27,488 bases of DNA, taken from CAG-791 sp963658695. Lineage in GTDB: Bacteria > Bacillota > Clostridia > Lachnospirales > Lachnospiraceae. The notes beneath the pieces were generated by a model. The model was not told the origin of the DNA and ran no database searches. It saw only the letters and a list, made by a program, of their open reading frames with translations. This document shows positions 7,968-15,855 of the stretch, piece after piece. Within the stretch, counting starts at the first letter, position 1. Every line of letters starts with the position of its first letter. The stretch lies in NCBI GenBank assembly GCA_963658695.1, contig CAVKRN010000029.1, forward strand, positions 1 to 27,488. The letters are read 5' to 3'. Made by a program: the position numbers and the translations under genes.

Positions 7968-9089
7968 ATGACCTCTGAGCGTTCCAATACGCCGGCAAAA
8001 TCCGGTAACCGTTCCATATCCAACACACATGCTGTGCTCCGCAACCTTTCCTTCACCGCGCTTGTGCTGGTACTGACCAGCACAATCTGTGCGGTGCTTC
8101 ATCTGTTCGTTTCTACGGATTCCCATGTCCCGCTGATCTTCGTTCTGGCTGTTGTCATCATCTCTCGTTACACCGATGGCTACTGGTACGGGATCGTCGC
8201 CTCGTTTGTGGCCGTGATCGGTGTGAACTGTATTTTTACCTATCCGTATCTTCAGCTCGATTTCACCATCACCGGTTATCCCCTGACCTTTGCTGTTATG
8301 CTGACCGTAGCCGTTATCGTCAGCGCTCTTACCACCCAGATCAAGCAGCAGGAGCAGATTCGGCTCCAGATGGAGCGTGAACAGATGCGGGCCAACCTCC
8401 TTCGCTCGGTTTCCCACGACATCCGAACTCCGCTTACCTCCATTGTCGGATCTGCGTCCGCCATTTTAGATAACTACGATACCCTCGATGATGAGCAAAA
8501 AAAGACGCTTACCGGCGACATCCGCACGGAAGCGCAGTGGCTGAATCGTATTGTTGAAAATATCCTCTCCATCACCAGAATGAGCGGCACCGCCAAAATC
8601 ATCAAATCAGAGGAGCTGGCCGAAGAAATTGTCAGCAGTGCCGTGCAGAAATTCAAAAAGCACAGCCCCGGCATTCCGGTGACGGTACGCATCCCGGACG
8701 AGGTACTCATCGTGCCAATGGATCCCATCCTCATTGAACAGGTTCTTTTGAATCTCATGGACAACTCGGTTATGCACGGAGAAAAGACATCGAAGATTCT
8801 GATCCGTATCCGACGTGACGGAGGAAATGCCGTATTCTCCGTCGAAGATGACGGCGTCGGGATTACTCCGCAGATACTTCCGCACATGTTCGACGGAACA
8901 CTTTCTCTCCATTATAAGGACACCGACGCCACGCATCACATGCAAATCGGGCTTTCCGTCTGCATGTCGATTGTTCGCGCACACAACGGCACCATGAGCG
9001 CAGAGAATCTCTCGCAGGGCGGCGCCAAGGTATGGTTTTCTCTGCCGCTTGCCGCAGAGTATTGCAGCAATATCCCCTCTGTCTCATAA
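7968..9089 (+). CDS. KdpD-like sensor histidine kinase (lacks N-terminal KdpD domain)
   Basis: This 373-residue kinase matches the C-terminal half of KdpD. Membrane segments at about 27-48, 55-66, 74-92 and 104-121 (DUF4118-type four-helix region) are followed by a HisKA domain with phospho-acceptor H150 (SVSHDIRTPLTSI). The N box is NLMDNSVMHG (262-271) and the G1 box DDGVGI (294-299). The second glycine box reads HMQIGLSVC, with Gln where family members usually have Gly. It lacks the roughly 400-residue cytoplasmic KdpD and Usp domains of E. coli KdpD. I chose ATG 7968 because AGGAGA precedes it. A TTG 18 codons upstream is a poorer option. It is paired with the response regulator at 9213. 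K+ or turgor sensing is a family-based guess. Confidence 0.85.
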   Translation: MTSERSNTPAKSGNRSISNTHAVLRNLSFTALVLVLTSTICAVLHLFVSTDSHVPLIFVLAVVIISRYTDGYWYGIVASFVAVIGVNCIFTYPYLQLDFTITGYPLTFAVMLTVAVIVSALTTQIKQQEQIRLQMEREQMRANLLRSVSHDIRTPLTSIVGSASAILDNYDTLDDEQKKTLTGDIRTEAQWLNRIVENILSITRMSGTAKIIKSEELAEEIVSSAVQKFKKHSPGIPVTVRIPDEVLIVPMDPILIEQVLLNLMDNSVMHGEKTSKILIRIRRDGGNAVFSVEDDGVGITPQILPHMFDGTLSLHYKDTDATHHMQIGLSVCMSIVRAHNGTMSAENLSQGGAKVWFSLPLAAEYCSNIPSVS

Positions 9090-9123
9090 CTGCAGCTCAT
9101 TGACCTTTTGCAGTTGTTCTGAC

Positions 9124-9141
9124 TACTACATCGTTTGCAAA
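9124..9141 (+). repeat. Short repeat TACATCGTTTGCAAA, copy 1
   Basis: CTACTACATCGTTTGCAA lies between the kinase and regulator genes. Its core TACATCGTTTGCAAA recurs at the right edge of the window, preceded there by CTAG. On the minus strand it reads TTTGCAAACGATGTA, which has one half of a LacI-type operator (GCAAACG). It could be either a protein-binding site or part of a dispersed repeat. Confidence 0.45.
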
Positions 9142-9212
9142 ATAACTGGCCGCAGTTCAATCCGGCAGTGCGGATGCTACATAGTTACAAACATTTTTAT
9201 CGGAGGCAGCTT

Positions 9213-9917
9213 ATGCAGATTCGTGACAGCATTCTCATCATTGAAGATGATAACAGCATCATCAACCTTATGAAGGCCGTTCTGCGTGCCAACAATTATG
9301 AGGTTTTCATTGCAAGAACCGGCAGCGAGGCACTCAGCATCGCCGCCTCTCAATGCCCGAACCTTCTGATTCTGGACCTCGGACTGCCGGATATGGACGG
9401 TGTGGAAATCATCCGCCAGATCCGAAGCTGGTCTACCATGCCCATTCTGGTTGTATCCGCAAGAGATCATGAAACAGATAAGGTGCAGGCCTTCGACCTT
9501 GGCGCAGATGACTATATAACAAAGCCCTTTGGTACCTCCGAGCTTCTGGCCCGCATCCGCACCGCCCTTCGACACGCGAACGCAGTGGGTCAGGGCGCGC
9601 TTTCCGGCAGTGAGCTGTTTCAAAGCGGTGATCTTTGCATCGACTTTTCCAAGCATAAGGTCCTCGTCGGCGGCGAGGACGTTCACCTGACACAGAACGA
9701 ATACCGTATCGTGACGATTCTGGCCAAATATGCCGGCCGTGTTATCACCTATGATTCCATCATGCAGGAAATCTGGGGGCCCAATATGAAGTCCGACAAC
9801 AAGATTCTCCGCGTCAACATGGCCAACATCCGACGCAAAATCGAGAAGAACCCGGCAGAACCGGAATATATTTTTACCGAAGCCGGCGTAGGATACCGCC
9901 TGCGGGAAGCGGATTGA
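9213..9917 (+). CDS. KdpE-like OmpR family response regulator
   Basis: This 234-residue regulator has a receiver domain with acidic pocket E11/D12/D13, phospho-acceptor D55 (ILDLGLPD) and K104 in YITKPF. A winged-helix DNA-binding domain at about 135-232 ends in the family's EAGVGYRL. I chose ATG 9213 because GGAGG lies six bases ahead of it. An earlier in-frame start at 9135 would add 26 residues not found in the family. It is phosphorylated by the kinase encoded just upstream, with 123 bases between the genes that contain a short repeat. Targets are unknown, as no pump or channel genes adjoin it. A strong terminator follows at 9987. Confidence 0.9.
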   Translation: MQIRDSILIIEDDNSIINLMKAVLRANNYEVFIARTGSEALSIAASQCPNLLILDLGLPDMDGVEIIRQIRSWSTMPILVVSARDHETDKVQAFDLGADDYITKPFGTSELLARIRTALRHANAVGQGALSGSELFQSGDLCIDFSKHKVLVGGEDVHLTQNEYRIVTILAKYAGRVITYDSIMQEIWGPNMKSDNKILRVNMANIRRKIEKNPAEPEYIFTEAGVGYRLREAD

Positions 9918-9955
9918 AACCGCTCCGGCCAGACTCATTGAGGTATTACAACGTG

Positions 9956-9974
9956 AAAATCGAAATGCGGGTGC
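9956..9974 (+). repeat. Dispersed repeat, copy B (core only)
   Basis: AAAATCGAAATGCGGGTGC matches the 19-base core of the copies at 1476-1494 (minus) and 25849-25867 (plus). The 5' part (GCCACATCGA) is absent here. It lies 39 bases after the regulator stop and just ahead of the terminator. Confidence 0.55.
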
Positions 9975-9986
9975 CAGGCGCACTTT

Positions 9987-10036
9987 AAAAAAGCGCCCGT
10001 CAAGACTCCCGAAGGAATATCTTGATGGGCGCTTTT
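9987..10036 (+). terminator. Strong bidirectional terminator
   Basis: GCGCCCGTCAAGA (9993-10005) pairs with TCTTGATGGGCGC (10020-10032), with A-run and T-run on opposite sides. On the plus strand TTTT follows and ends the kinase/regulator unit. On the minus strand six T follow and end the importer/lipoprotein unit. Confidence 0.92.
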
Positions 10037-10086
10037 CGGTTTTCAAATCCTTTTGCAATCTGTGCGATCCACCGGATGTTACCAGG

Positions 10087-10119
10087 GAAACGCTGATTAA
10101 ATCAGCACTTTCTTAGTAC
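10087..10119. repeat. 33-base dispersed repeat, copy 1
   Basis: The segment starts GAAACGCTGATTAAATCAGC and ends TTAGTAC. It aligns without gaps to 22173-22205 with 25 of 33 identities by eye. It contains the palindrome GCTGATTAAATCAGC. It lies just beyond the 3' end of the lipoprotein gene. The function is unknown. Confidence 0.45.
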
Positions 10120-10133
10120 AATTACCGCGCTTC

Positions 10134-11003
10134 TTACTGAACTGTAACGGATGTTACGTGGGGCTGTGCACCCTCATACCAGTACAGGAAGCCTTCGATA
10201 TCAATGGTGTCGCCAATGCTTAGGCCTTCTACTGCCTTGTACACATCGCTGTCCTTGTCGCACAGATAGGACTCCACGGTGAAGGTGTAGGTCTCATCCC
10301 CTGCCATCACATTGAAATACAGGTCATCTCCCTGTGTGCCGGAGCCATCGTAGTTGTACAGGTAAGCCACCTCATTGCCGCTGCCATCCGTGCTGGCTGC
10401 TACCGTCAGGCCCTTCATGGCAACCGCCTGGTTCATATATGCTTCTATGTCATCCGTTCCCAGCTTGTCGGTCACGTCCACCGGCTCTGCCACGTAGGTT
10501 CCGTCCTCGACCTCATAGGTTCCGTCCGTGATCTCAACCTCTCCGGACCACTCGGACTTGTATCCGGTAACCTTGATCTTCGTGCCAACCGTCAGCTTAT
10601 CGTTGTAGTCCTCTTCCGAGCAGGGAAGATTGTACAGGAAATATCCGCCGTCCTGATCCTGTGTGTAGAACGTTGCAACACCAACGCCTTCGTTCTCCCA
10701 CCAGCCCTGCTTCGCCTGGATGTAAGTCTCAATCGTAACCTCAGAGTCCACATCGGCTGCCAGATATTCCTCATAGGTCATAACGCCATCGGACTTCTCC
10801 TCCGCTGCGGCTTCCTCTGTCGCTGCTTCAGTGGACGCCTCAGCTGCCTCAGCCTCGGTGGATGCCTCCGTAGCCGCCTCTGTGCTCTGCGCTGCAGCTT
10901 CTGTAACAGCTTCGCTTGCAGCAGTGTCGGAGGATGATGCTCCGCAGCCTGCGAGTGTAACAGCCATTGCCGCTGCCAGTACGGTTGCCAGTTTCTTCTT
11001 CAT
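10134..11003 (-). CDS. Lipoprotein with OB-fold-like repeats
   Basis: This 289-residue exported lipoprotein has a signal peptide with lipobox LAGC (Cys20) and an acidic Ala/Glu/Thr/Ser-rich linker (about 21-72). Two similar beta-rich domains follow at about 76-165 and 170-289. Each has the pattern 'VTIETYIQ...', 'GYFLYNLPCSEEDYNDKLTVG', 'KIKVTGYKSEW' or 'YLYNYDG..DLYFNVMAGDE', 'GDTIDIEGFLYWYEG', as in OB-fold proteins of the YhcR/nucleic-acid-binding type. ATG 11003 has AGAGGAACG upstream. It lies 134 bases after the importer binding-protein gene on the same strand and may belong to that unit. The ligand is unknown. The OB-fold call rests on pattern, not alignment. Confidence 0.7.
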   Translation of the reverse strand: MKKKLATVLAAAMAVTLAGCGASSSDTAASEAVTEAAAQSTEAATEASTEAEAAEASTEAATEEAAAEEKSDGVMTYEEYLAADVDSEVTIETYIQAKQGWWENEGVGVATFYTQDQDGGYFLYNLPCSEEDYNDKLTVGTKIKVTGYKSEWSGEVEITDGTYEVEDGTYVAEPVDVTDKLGTDDIEAYMNQAVAMKGLTVAASTDGSGNEVAYLYNYDGSGTQGDDLYFNVMAGDETYTFTVESYLCDKDSDVYKAVEGLSIGDTIDIEGFLYWYEGAQPHVTSVTVQ

Positions 11004-11122
11004 AATACGTTCCTCTTTTCCGCGCCGCTTTTGCTATTCGGAGCGCCACACAGCAGCGCAGAAGACGCGTCACCCCGGGTCCCGCACGCCGGATCGATGT
11101 TCCGGTGCAGTTCCAAAGGTTC

Positions 11123-11131
11123 TTATACCAC
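11123..11131 (-). promoter_or_regulatory. Possible extended -10 for the OB-fold lipoprotein gene
   Basis: TGGTATAAG on the minus strand (TATAAG at 11128-11123) could start a separate transcript for the lipoprotein gene, with about a 115-base leader. No -35 is evident, so this is weak. Confidence 0.25.
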
Positions 11132-11137
11132 TATTTT

Positions 11138-12793
11138 TCACAAAGGAAAAGCTTTTTTGCTTCTATTTCGTATCAGCGCTGCGGCTGCAATTCCAACCCA
11201 CGCCGCCGCAAGCGTCCCCAAAAGTGCTTTCGCCCCTGCCGGCAGAGGTCCTAAATCCTGCTGCCCACCGGTTCCGGAGGTCGTGATCTGATCCAGCTTG
11301 TACATGCTCGCGGTGTCCTCGTACAGCTGCGTGATATAAGCTGTATCCACTGTCTGGTGACGGCGGACCGATTTCGTCACCGACTCGATCAGCGAGCCGG
11401 ATGCCAGCCGAAGTGATGCGGAGCCGTTGAAAACAGGCGCCGTAAAGGTGGATTCCACATGATCCAGAAGGAGCCGGACCGCATCAATCTTCACCGAATA
11501 ATGCGCATCGTCCTCTCCGCGCCGGGAAAGATAATCCTGATACTCCGCGCTGCTCTGCGCCTTCGAGGTAACCGGCACATACCCTTCCGTCTGCGAATAG
11601 CCCAGCTGCACCTCGTTGGTCAGAAGGTACTGCGCAAAGAGCCAGGCCGCCAGTACCTCCTGTGAATTTTCCTTATTAAAAATGCACACGGAGGGTCCCT
11701 GGGAAATCATCTTCGGATTCGCCGGATCCTCCTGCGGCACCATGCAGACCTTTGTTGTGAACTGCTGCAGCGAATCCTCACTGATATCCGACAGCGGCGC
11801 ATCGGTTCCCATCCAGGTAGCACCCGCCGTAGAATCTATGGCAAAGATGCACTGTCCTGCGTTTAGAAAGTTGGCCGGATAGCTCGATATTTTGAAGGTG
11901 GAGAAGGCGCCGGTGGCGGCATGCTCTGCCACGGTCTCCAGAATCTTCGTTGTGTCCTCCCCGAACAGGGAAACCTCTCCGTCCGCCGACACGTAGCTCT
12001 CGCCCTTCTGCTCCAACCACTGGATCATCATATTGTCCGTTGATTTATAGATGATCGGAATCAATACATTCTGGCCGTTGATCTTGTAAGTGCCATCCGC
12101 ATTCTGCTCCATGGCCTTTTCCGCCACCTCGAACATGAAGTCCCACGTAATGACATCCGGAAGCTCATATCCAAGCGCCTCTACCATATCCTCATTGACA
12201 TACACCGCTTCCGTCGAGCGCATGAACGGAATGGCATAGTACCCGTCCTGAATTTCGCATTCCTCCAGGAACTGCGGAATCATCTCGTCCTTCGTCGGTC
12301 CGTCGTAGCGAAGCTCGCTCCCGCCAAAGCCGTATGCCGGATCATCAAACAACTCGTCCAGGCGGACAACCTCATTGGATCCCGTCATATACGTCGCAAT
12401 ATGATCCGGATAGGTGATGCAGACATTTGGCGTTGTGTCAGTCGATATGTTCGTAATGACGTCGTTATAAATTTTCGTGTAGTCCGTATACAGCTTTAGA
12501 TTTACCGTAATGTTCGGATACAGCGTCTCAAAATCCTCAATGGCTTTCTGGTACACCGCGGTCTGATTTTTATTGGTATCGTTTTTAGCCCAGAAGGAGA
12601 TTTCGTACTGCTGCGTCTCATCAAAGGCCTCCGGCACCGAAAAGGCAGTCTTTCCCTTAGAGCCGTGACATCCCGTCAGAGAAACCGCGGACGCTCCCAA
12701 GACTCCTGCCAGGAGCATCGGCAGGAGCCGCTGCGCCGCATGGCGCTTTTTGCCACATTGGCTGTGATCGTTTGTACTATGCTCTTTTCTCAT
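11138..12793 (-). CDS. ABC importer solute-binding protein, UgpB-like, with C-terminal anchor
   Basis: This 551-residue extracellular binding protein belongs to the SBP family 1 / UgpB type. It has an early strand-helix pattern YEISFWAKNDTN and a later AVYVNEDMVEALGYELPD hinge region. A lipobox LTGC puts the lipidated Cys at 42, after an unusually long basic N-region. The last 37 residues form a short PLPAG motif, a hydrophobic helix at about 523-541 and a basic tail RNRSKKAFPL, which looks like a membrane anchor or sortase-type signal. Family members are usually about 430-450 residues and lack this tail. The ATG overlaps the permease stop by four bases (ATGA), with GGAGG upstream inside that gene. 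The substrate may be glycerol-3-phosphate or a sugar and cannot be settled here. Confidence 0.85.
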   Translation of the reverse strand: MRKEHSTNDHSQCGKKRHAAQRLLPMLLAGVLGASAVSLTGCHGSKGKTAFSVPEAFDETQQYEISFWAKNDTNKNQTAVYQKAIEDFETLYPNITVNLKLYTDYTKIYNDVITNISTDTTPNVCITYPDHIATYMTGSNEVVRLDELFDDPAYGFGGSELRYDGPTKDEMIPQFLEECEIQDGYYAIPFMRSTEAVYVNEDMVEALGYELPDVITWDFMFEVAEKAMEQNADGTYKINGQNVLIPIIYKSTDNMMIQWLEQKGESYVSADGEVSLFGEDTTKILETVAEHAATGAFSTFKISSYPANFLNAGQCIFAIDSTAGATWMGTDAPLSDISEDSLQQFTTKVCMVPQEDPANPKMISQGPSVCIFNKENSQEVLAAWLFAQYLLTNEVQLGYSQTEGYVPVTSKAQSSAEYQDYLSRRGEDDAHYSVKIDAVRLLLDHVESTFTAPVFNGSASLRLASGSLIESVTKSVRRHQTVDTAYITQLYEDTASMYKLDQITTSGTGGQQDLGPLPAGAKALLGTLAAAWVGIAAAALIRNRSKKAFPL

Positions 12794-13656
12794 CCCTTGG
12801 TGCCTCCCTGGGATACGCCGGCCATAATCTTCTTATGGAAAATAAGGAACAATCCGACCAGCGGTGCCGAGATGGCAACCACTGCCGCCATCATCGCCGG
12901 AATATTCTCCCGGCCGAACCCGTTTTCCCGCAGCTCCTGAATGCCGTTGGACACCAGATAGTAGCTTGCATCATCCGTAATCAGTCGCGGCCAGACATAG
13001 GAATTCCAGCACTCAATAACCTTCAGAATGGTAATCGTAACGATGGTGGGCTGGCAGATGGGAATCATCACCTTCCAGAGGTACCGGAAATCGGAAGTTC
13101 CATCCACCTTGGCCGCTTTGTACAGCTCTTCCGGAATCTGTTCAAAATTCTCCTTCAGCAGATAGATATAAAAGACCGATGTCACACTCGGCAGAATCAG
13201 CCCCAGATAGGAGTTTCGCAGATTCCAGTCAGTGATGGTCACGTAGTTCGTGATGATGACGAGCTCGCTTGGGATCATCATCAGAGACAGATACAACGTG
13301 AACACCAGATTTTTCCCTTTAAAGGATAACCTTGCAAAGGCATAGGCGGACAGCACGGTCACCACCAGCATCAGTGCCGTCGTCGCCGCCGTGAACACAA
13401 TGGTGTTGGCAAAGTATCTCGCCAGCGGTACCTGCGTGAAGGCATCCGCATAGTTCTGCAGCGTCGGGCTGGTGGTATAGAGCTTCGGAATGTACTCCGC
13501 ATTATAGGAGCCGTAGCTTTTCACGGACGTTAGTATCATCCAATAAAAGGGGAACAGAACAATCACTGCCCACAGTGTCAGCAGTCCATAGGTGATACCT
13601 CTCCCCAGGCGCGTTCTGTGCCGAGCGTGCCTTTTGATCTGCTCATATTCGCTCAT
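12790..13656 (-). CDS. ABC importer inner-membrane permease (UgpE/MalG type)
   Basis: This 288-residue permease has six predicted transmembrane helices and the cytoplasmic EAA loop seen as YKAAKVDGTSDFRYLWKVMIP, which docks with the ATPase. It is the MalG/UgpE-type partner of the permease encoded just upstream (24-base gap) and overlaps the binding-protein gene by four bases. ATG 13656 is preceded by AGGAGG. Together with genes from 15689 down to 11138 it forms a complete importer. Confidence 0.9.
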   Translation of the reverse strand: MSEYEQIKRHARHRTRLGRGITYGLLTLWAVIVLFPFYWMILTSVKSYGSYNAEYIPKLYTTSPTLQNYADAFTQVPLARYFANTIVFTAATTALMLVVTVLSAYAFARLSFKGKNLVFTLYLSLMMIPSELVIITNYVTITDWNLRNSYLGLILPSVTSVFYIYLLKENFEQIPEELYKAAKVDGTSDFRYLWKVMIPICQPTIVTITILKVIECWNSYVWPRLITDDASYYLVSNGIQELRENGFGRENIPAMMAAVVAISAPLVGLFLIFHKKIMAGVSQGGTKG

Positions 13657-13680
13657 ACAGGTCTCGTTCCTCCTAACTGC

Positions 13681-14571
13681 TTATTTCTTCTCACCGGCCG
13701 ATCCGGACACCATCAGGTTGATTACCGTGATGGTAAAGACGATGGCGAACAGGAACAGTGCTGCTGCAGATGCATAGGACGGATATCCGCCGCTTTCGCC
13801 GTACAGCATGTCATACACATAGCCCACGATCGTGTTCATTCCTGCCGCATTCAGATTCGTGCCGAAGATCGCCACCTCATCGCTGTAGGCCTTGAAAGCC
13901 CCGATAAAGCCGGTAATTACGAGGTAAGAAATCATTGGCGCAATCATCGGCAGTGTTATTTTGTAGAAAATACGGAAGCTCCGCGTGCCGTCCACTCTGG
14001 CCGCCTTGTAGTAGTCCGGGTTCACGCCGGCAAGTGCGCTGGTGAGAATCAGAATTTTGAAGGGGAGCACGATCCACACCGTATAGATGCACATCACCAG
14101 GAGCTTTGCCCAGTACGGACCCTCGATAAAATCAACACTGGTTCCGCCGAATGCGCGAATTAAAAGATTGACAAAGCCTTCGGAATACGGCGTTTTTTTG
14201 AATAGAATCATGAACACCAGGCCGACCGCCAGTGTATTGGTCACATAGGGAAGAAAAAAGATAGTCTGAAACAAATCCTTCCACTTCGGAATGGAATTCA
14301 GACCAAGGGAAATCAAAAGTGCCAGTCCTGTGGATACCGGAACTGTCACTATGACAATAAGGAAGGTGTTGCGCAGCGCCTGCAGAAAGTAGGGATCACG
14401 CAGCACATATGAAAAATTATAAAGACCAACGCCCCAGTACGTCTGGGAAGCCGAGTTGTAGCCCTCCTCCAGAGAGTACACAATCACATCAAAGAGGGGG
14501 TACACCATGAACAGGACCAGAAACAACAGGGACGGCAGCAGATACAGCCAGGGCTTCCAGCTCTTTTTCAT
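13681..14571 (-). CDS. ABC importer inner-membrane permease (UgpA/MalF type)
   Basis: This 296-residue permease of the MalF/UgpA type starts with the typical sequence KPWLYLLPSLLFLVLFMVYP. It has about six helices and the EAA loop YKAARVDGTRSFRIFYKITLP. I chose ATG 14571 because GGAGGGAAGG precedes it. It overlaps the ATPase stop codon by four bases (ATGA), so translation is probably coupled. An upstream in-frame start at 14592 would lie inside the ATPase gene. The protein forms the membrane channel with the UgpE-type permease. Confidence 0.9.
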   Translation of the reverse strand: MKKSWKPWLYLLPSLLFLVLFMVYPLFDVIVYSLEEGYNSASQTYWGVGLYNFSYVLRDPYFLQALRNTFLIVIVTVPVSTGLALLISLGLNSIPKWKDLFQTIFFLPYVTNTLAVGLVFMILFKKTPYSEGFVNLLIRAFGGTSVDFIEGPYWAKLLVMCIYTVWIVLPFKILILTSALAGVNPDYYKAARVDGTRSFRIFYKITLPMIAPMISYLVITGFIGAFKAYSDEVAIFGTNLNAAGMNTIVGYVYDMLYGESGGYPSYASAAALFLFAIVFTITVINLMVSGSAGEKK

Positions 14572-15689
14572 TTCCTTCCCTCCACGCTGCAAATGATATC
14601 CCCTGTCTTCTCATCGAACAGGAACACCTTCTGCGGCTTCACTGCAAAGCGTACCGTGCCATCGGATGCATGCAATACATCCTCTCCCGAAACAATCGCG
14701 CGAAGGATACCGCCTTCCGCCGCTGCATGCCCGGCAACCACACTGGTATCCCGCCCCATGACCTCCACCGAGCGGAGACTGCAGCAAAGCGGTCCGTTCT
14801 CCGCAGGAATCAGTCCTTCCGGACGAATCCCGACGACAATGCTGCGCGGTGCAGCATCACTGCAGGGTGCAACGGGGAGTGTCATAAGCTCGCTCCCTTC
14901 GAGAAGCACACGATTTCCCTCCAGCGCCCCCCGGAACAGATTGATGGGCGGATTGCCCAGAAATCGGGCTACAAACTGATTGGCCGGTGCATCATAAATT
15001 TCCTGTGGTTTCCCGATCTGCTGAAGAATGCCGTCCTTCATCACGACCATACGGTCCGAGATGCTCATGGCTTCTTCCTGATCGTGGGTGACAAAGACGG
15101 TGGTGATTCCCGTTTCCTGTTGAATTCTGCGGATCTCTGCCCGCGTCTGAATGCGGAGTCTCGCGTCCAGATTCGAAAGCGGCTCATCCAGCAATAGCAC
15201 CTTTGGACGCTTCACCAGCGCTCTTGCAATGGCTACGCGCTGCTGCTGTCCGCCGGAAAGTTCCCGGGGCTTGCGCTCCAGATATCTCGTGATCTCCACG
15301 AGCCTGGCTGCATCCTCCACACGCCGGTTCATTTCCTCCTTGGAAAGGCGGTCCTTGCCGGTCAGATTCTGCAGCGGGAAAAGAATGTTCTTCCGCACGC
15401 TCAGATGCGGATACAATGCATAGCTTTGGAAGACCATACCAACGCCGCGGTTCTCCGGGGGAAGCTCTGTGACATCCTCCTCACCAAAGAAAATCCGCCC
15501 CTGTGTCGGCGTCTCCAGGCCACAGATCATATTCAGCGTCGTGCTCTTACCGCAGCCGGACGGTCCCAGAAGACTCACAAGCTCTCCATCCGGAATCTCA
15601 AAGCTGAAGTGATCCACTGCGGTCACTTCCTTCTTCTTGTTGTTGCGATCCGGGAATGTCTTTGTCAAATCCTGCAGTACAATCTTCAT
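14568..15689 (-). CDS. ugpC: ABC importer ATPase, UgpC/MalK/MsmK type
   Basis: This 373-residue ATPase has all canonical motifs. They are Walker A GPSGCGKS (42-49), Q-loop Q88, signature LSGGQQQR (144-151), Walker B VLLLDEP (164-170) and switch His202 (FVTHDQEEA). A C-terminal TOBE/OB region at about 240-370 is typical of the carbohydrate-uptake ATPases UgpC, MalK and MsmK. ATG 15689 has GAGGGAGAAACG upstream. The frame could start 17 codons earlier, but without a ribosome site. It is first in the importer operon. The sugar importer at 23228-27226 has no ATPase gene. Members of this group are known to serve several importers (MsmK in streptococci), so sharing is plausible but inferred. Confidence 0.92.
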   Translation of the reverse strand: MKIVLQDLTKTFPDRNNKKKEVTAVDHFSFEIPDGELVSLLGPSGCGKSTTLNMICGLETPTQGRIFFGEEDVTELPPENRGVGMVFQSYALYPHLSVRKNILFPLQNLTGKDRLSKEEMNRRVEDAARLVEITRYLERKPRELSGGQQQRVAIARALVKRPKVLLLDEPLSNLDARLRIQTRAEIRRIQQETGITTVFVTHDQEEAMSISDRMVVMKDGILQQIGKPQEIYDAPANQFVARFLGNPPINLFRGALEGNRVLLEGSELMTLPVAPCSDAAPRSIVVGIRPEGLIPAENGPLCCSLRSVEVMGRDTSVVAGHAAAEGGILRAIVSGEDVLHASDGTVRFAVKPQKVFLFDEKTGDIICSVEGRK

Positions 15690-15744
15690 CGTTTCTCCCT
15701 CGCCGTCTGCGCCATTTCTCTGCAGCGTCACCAAATTCACACTG

Positions 15745-15774
15745 CATTAGTATACCGCATCTGCCAGTATATTG
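15745..15774 (-). promoter_or_regulatory. Possible promoter of the Ugp-type operon
   Basis: The minus strand has TATACT, a good -10, about 60 bases ahead of the ATPase start. The hexamer 17 bases upstream (AGTCAA) is a poor -35. The region between mntP and ugpC (15690-15855) has no other gene. Confidence 0.35.
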
Positions 15775-15855
15775 ACTGTACTAAAAACGCAGAGCTTTTA
15801 AAGTAACCGTTCGCTCGCCAGCCAAGCGACAAGGCAGCATCTGTTCAGTAACCTT

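Noticed and set aside
7705..9917. A kdpFABCDE operon
   Set aside because: Only a truncated KdpD-like kinase and KdpE-like regulator are present. The small peptide does not look like KdpF.
9177..10058. A 293-codon minus frame opposite the response regulator
   Set aside because: It covers the whole KdpE-like gene and the terminator, so it is a shadow frame.
15775..15855. An intrinsic terminator after mntP
   Set aside because: Only short, imperfect stems are present and no clear T run follows a stable stem.
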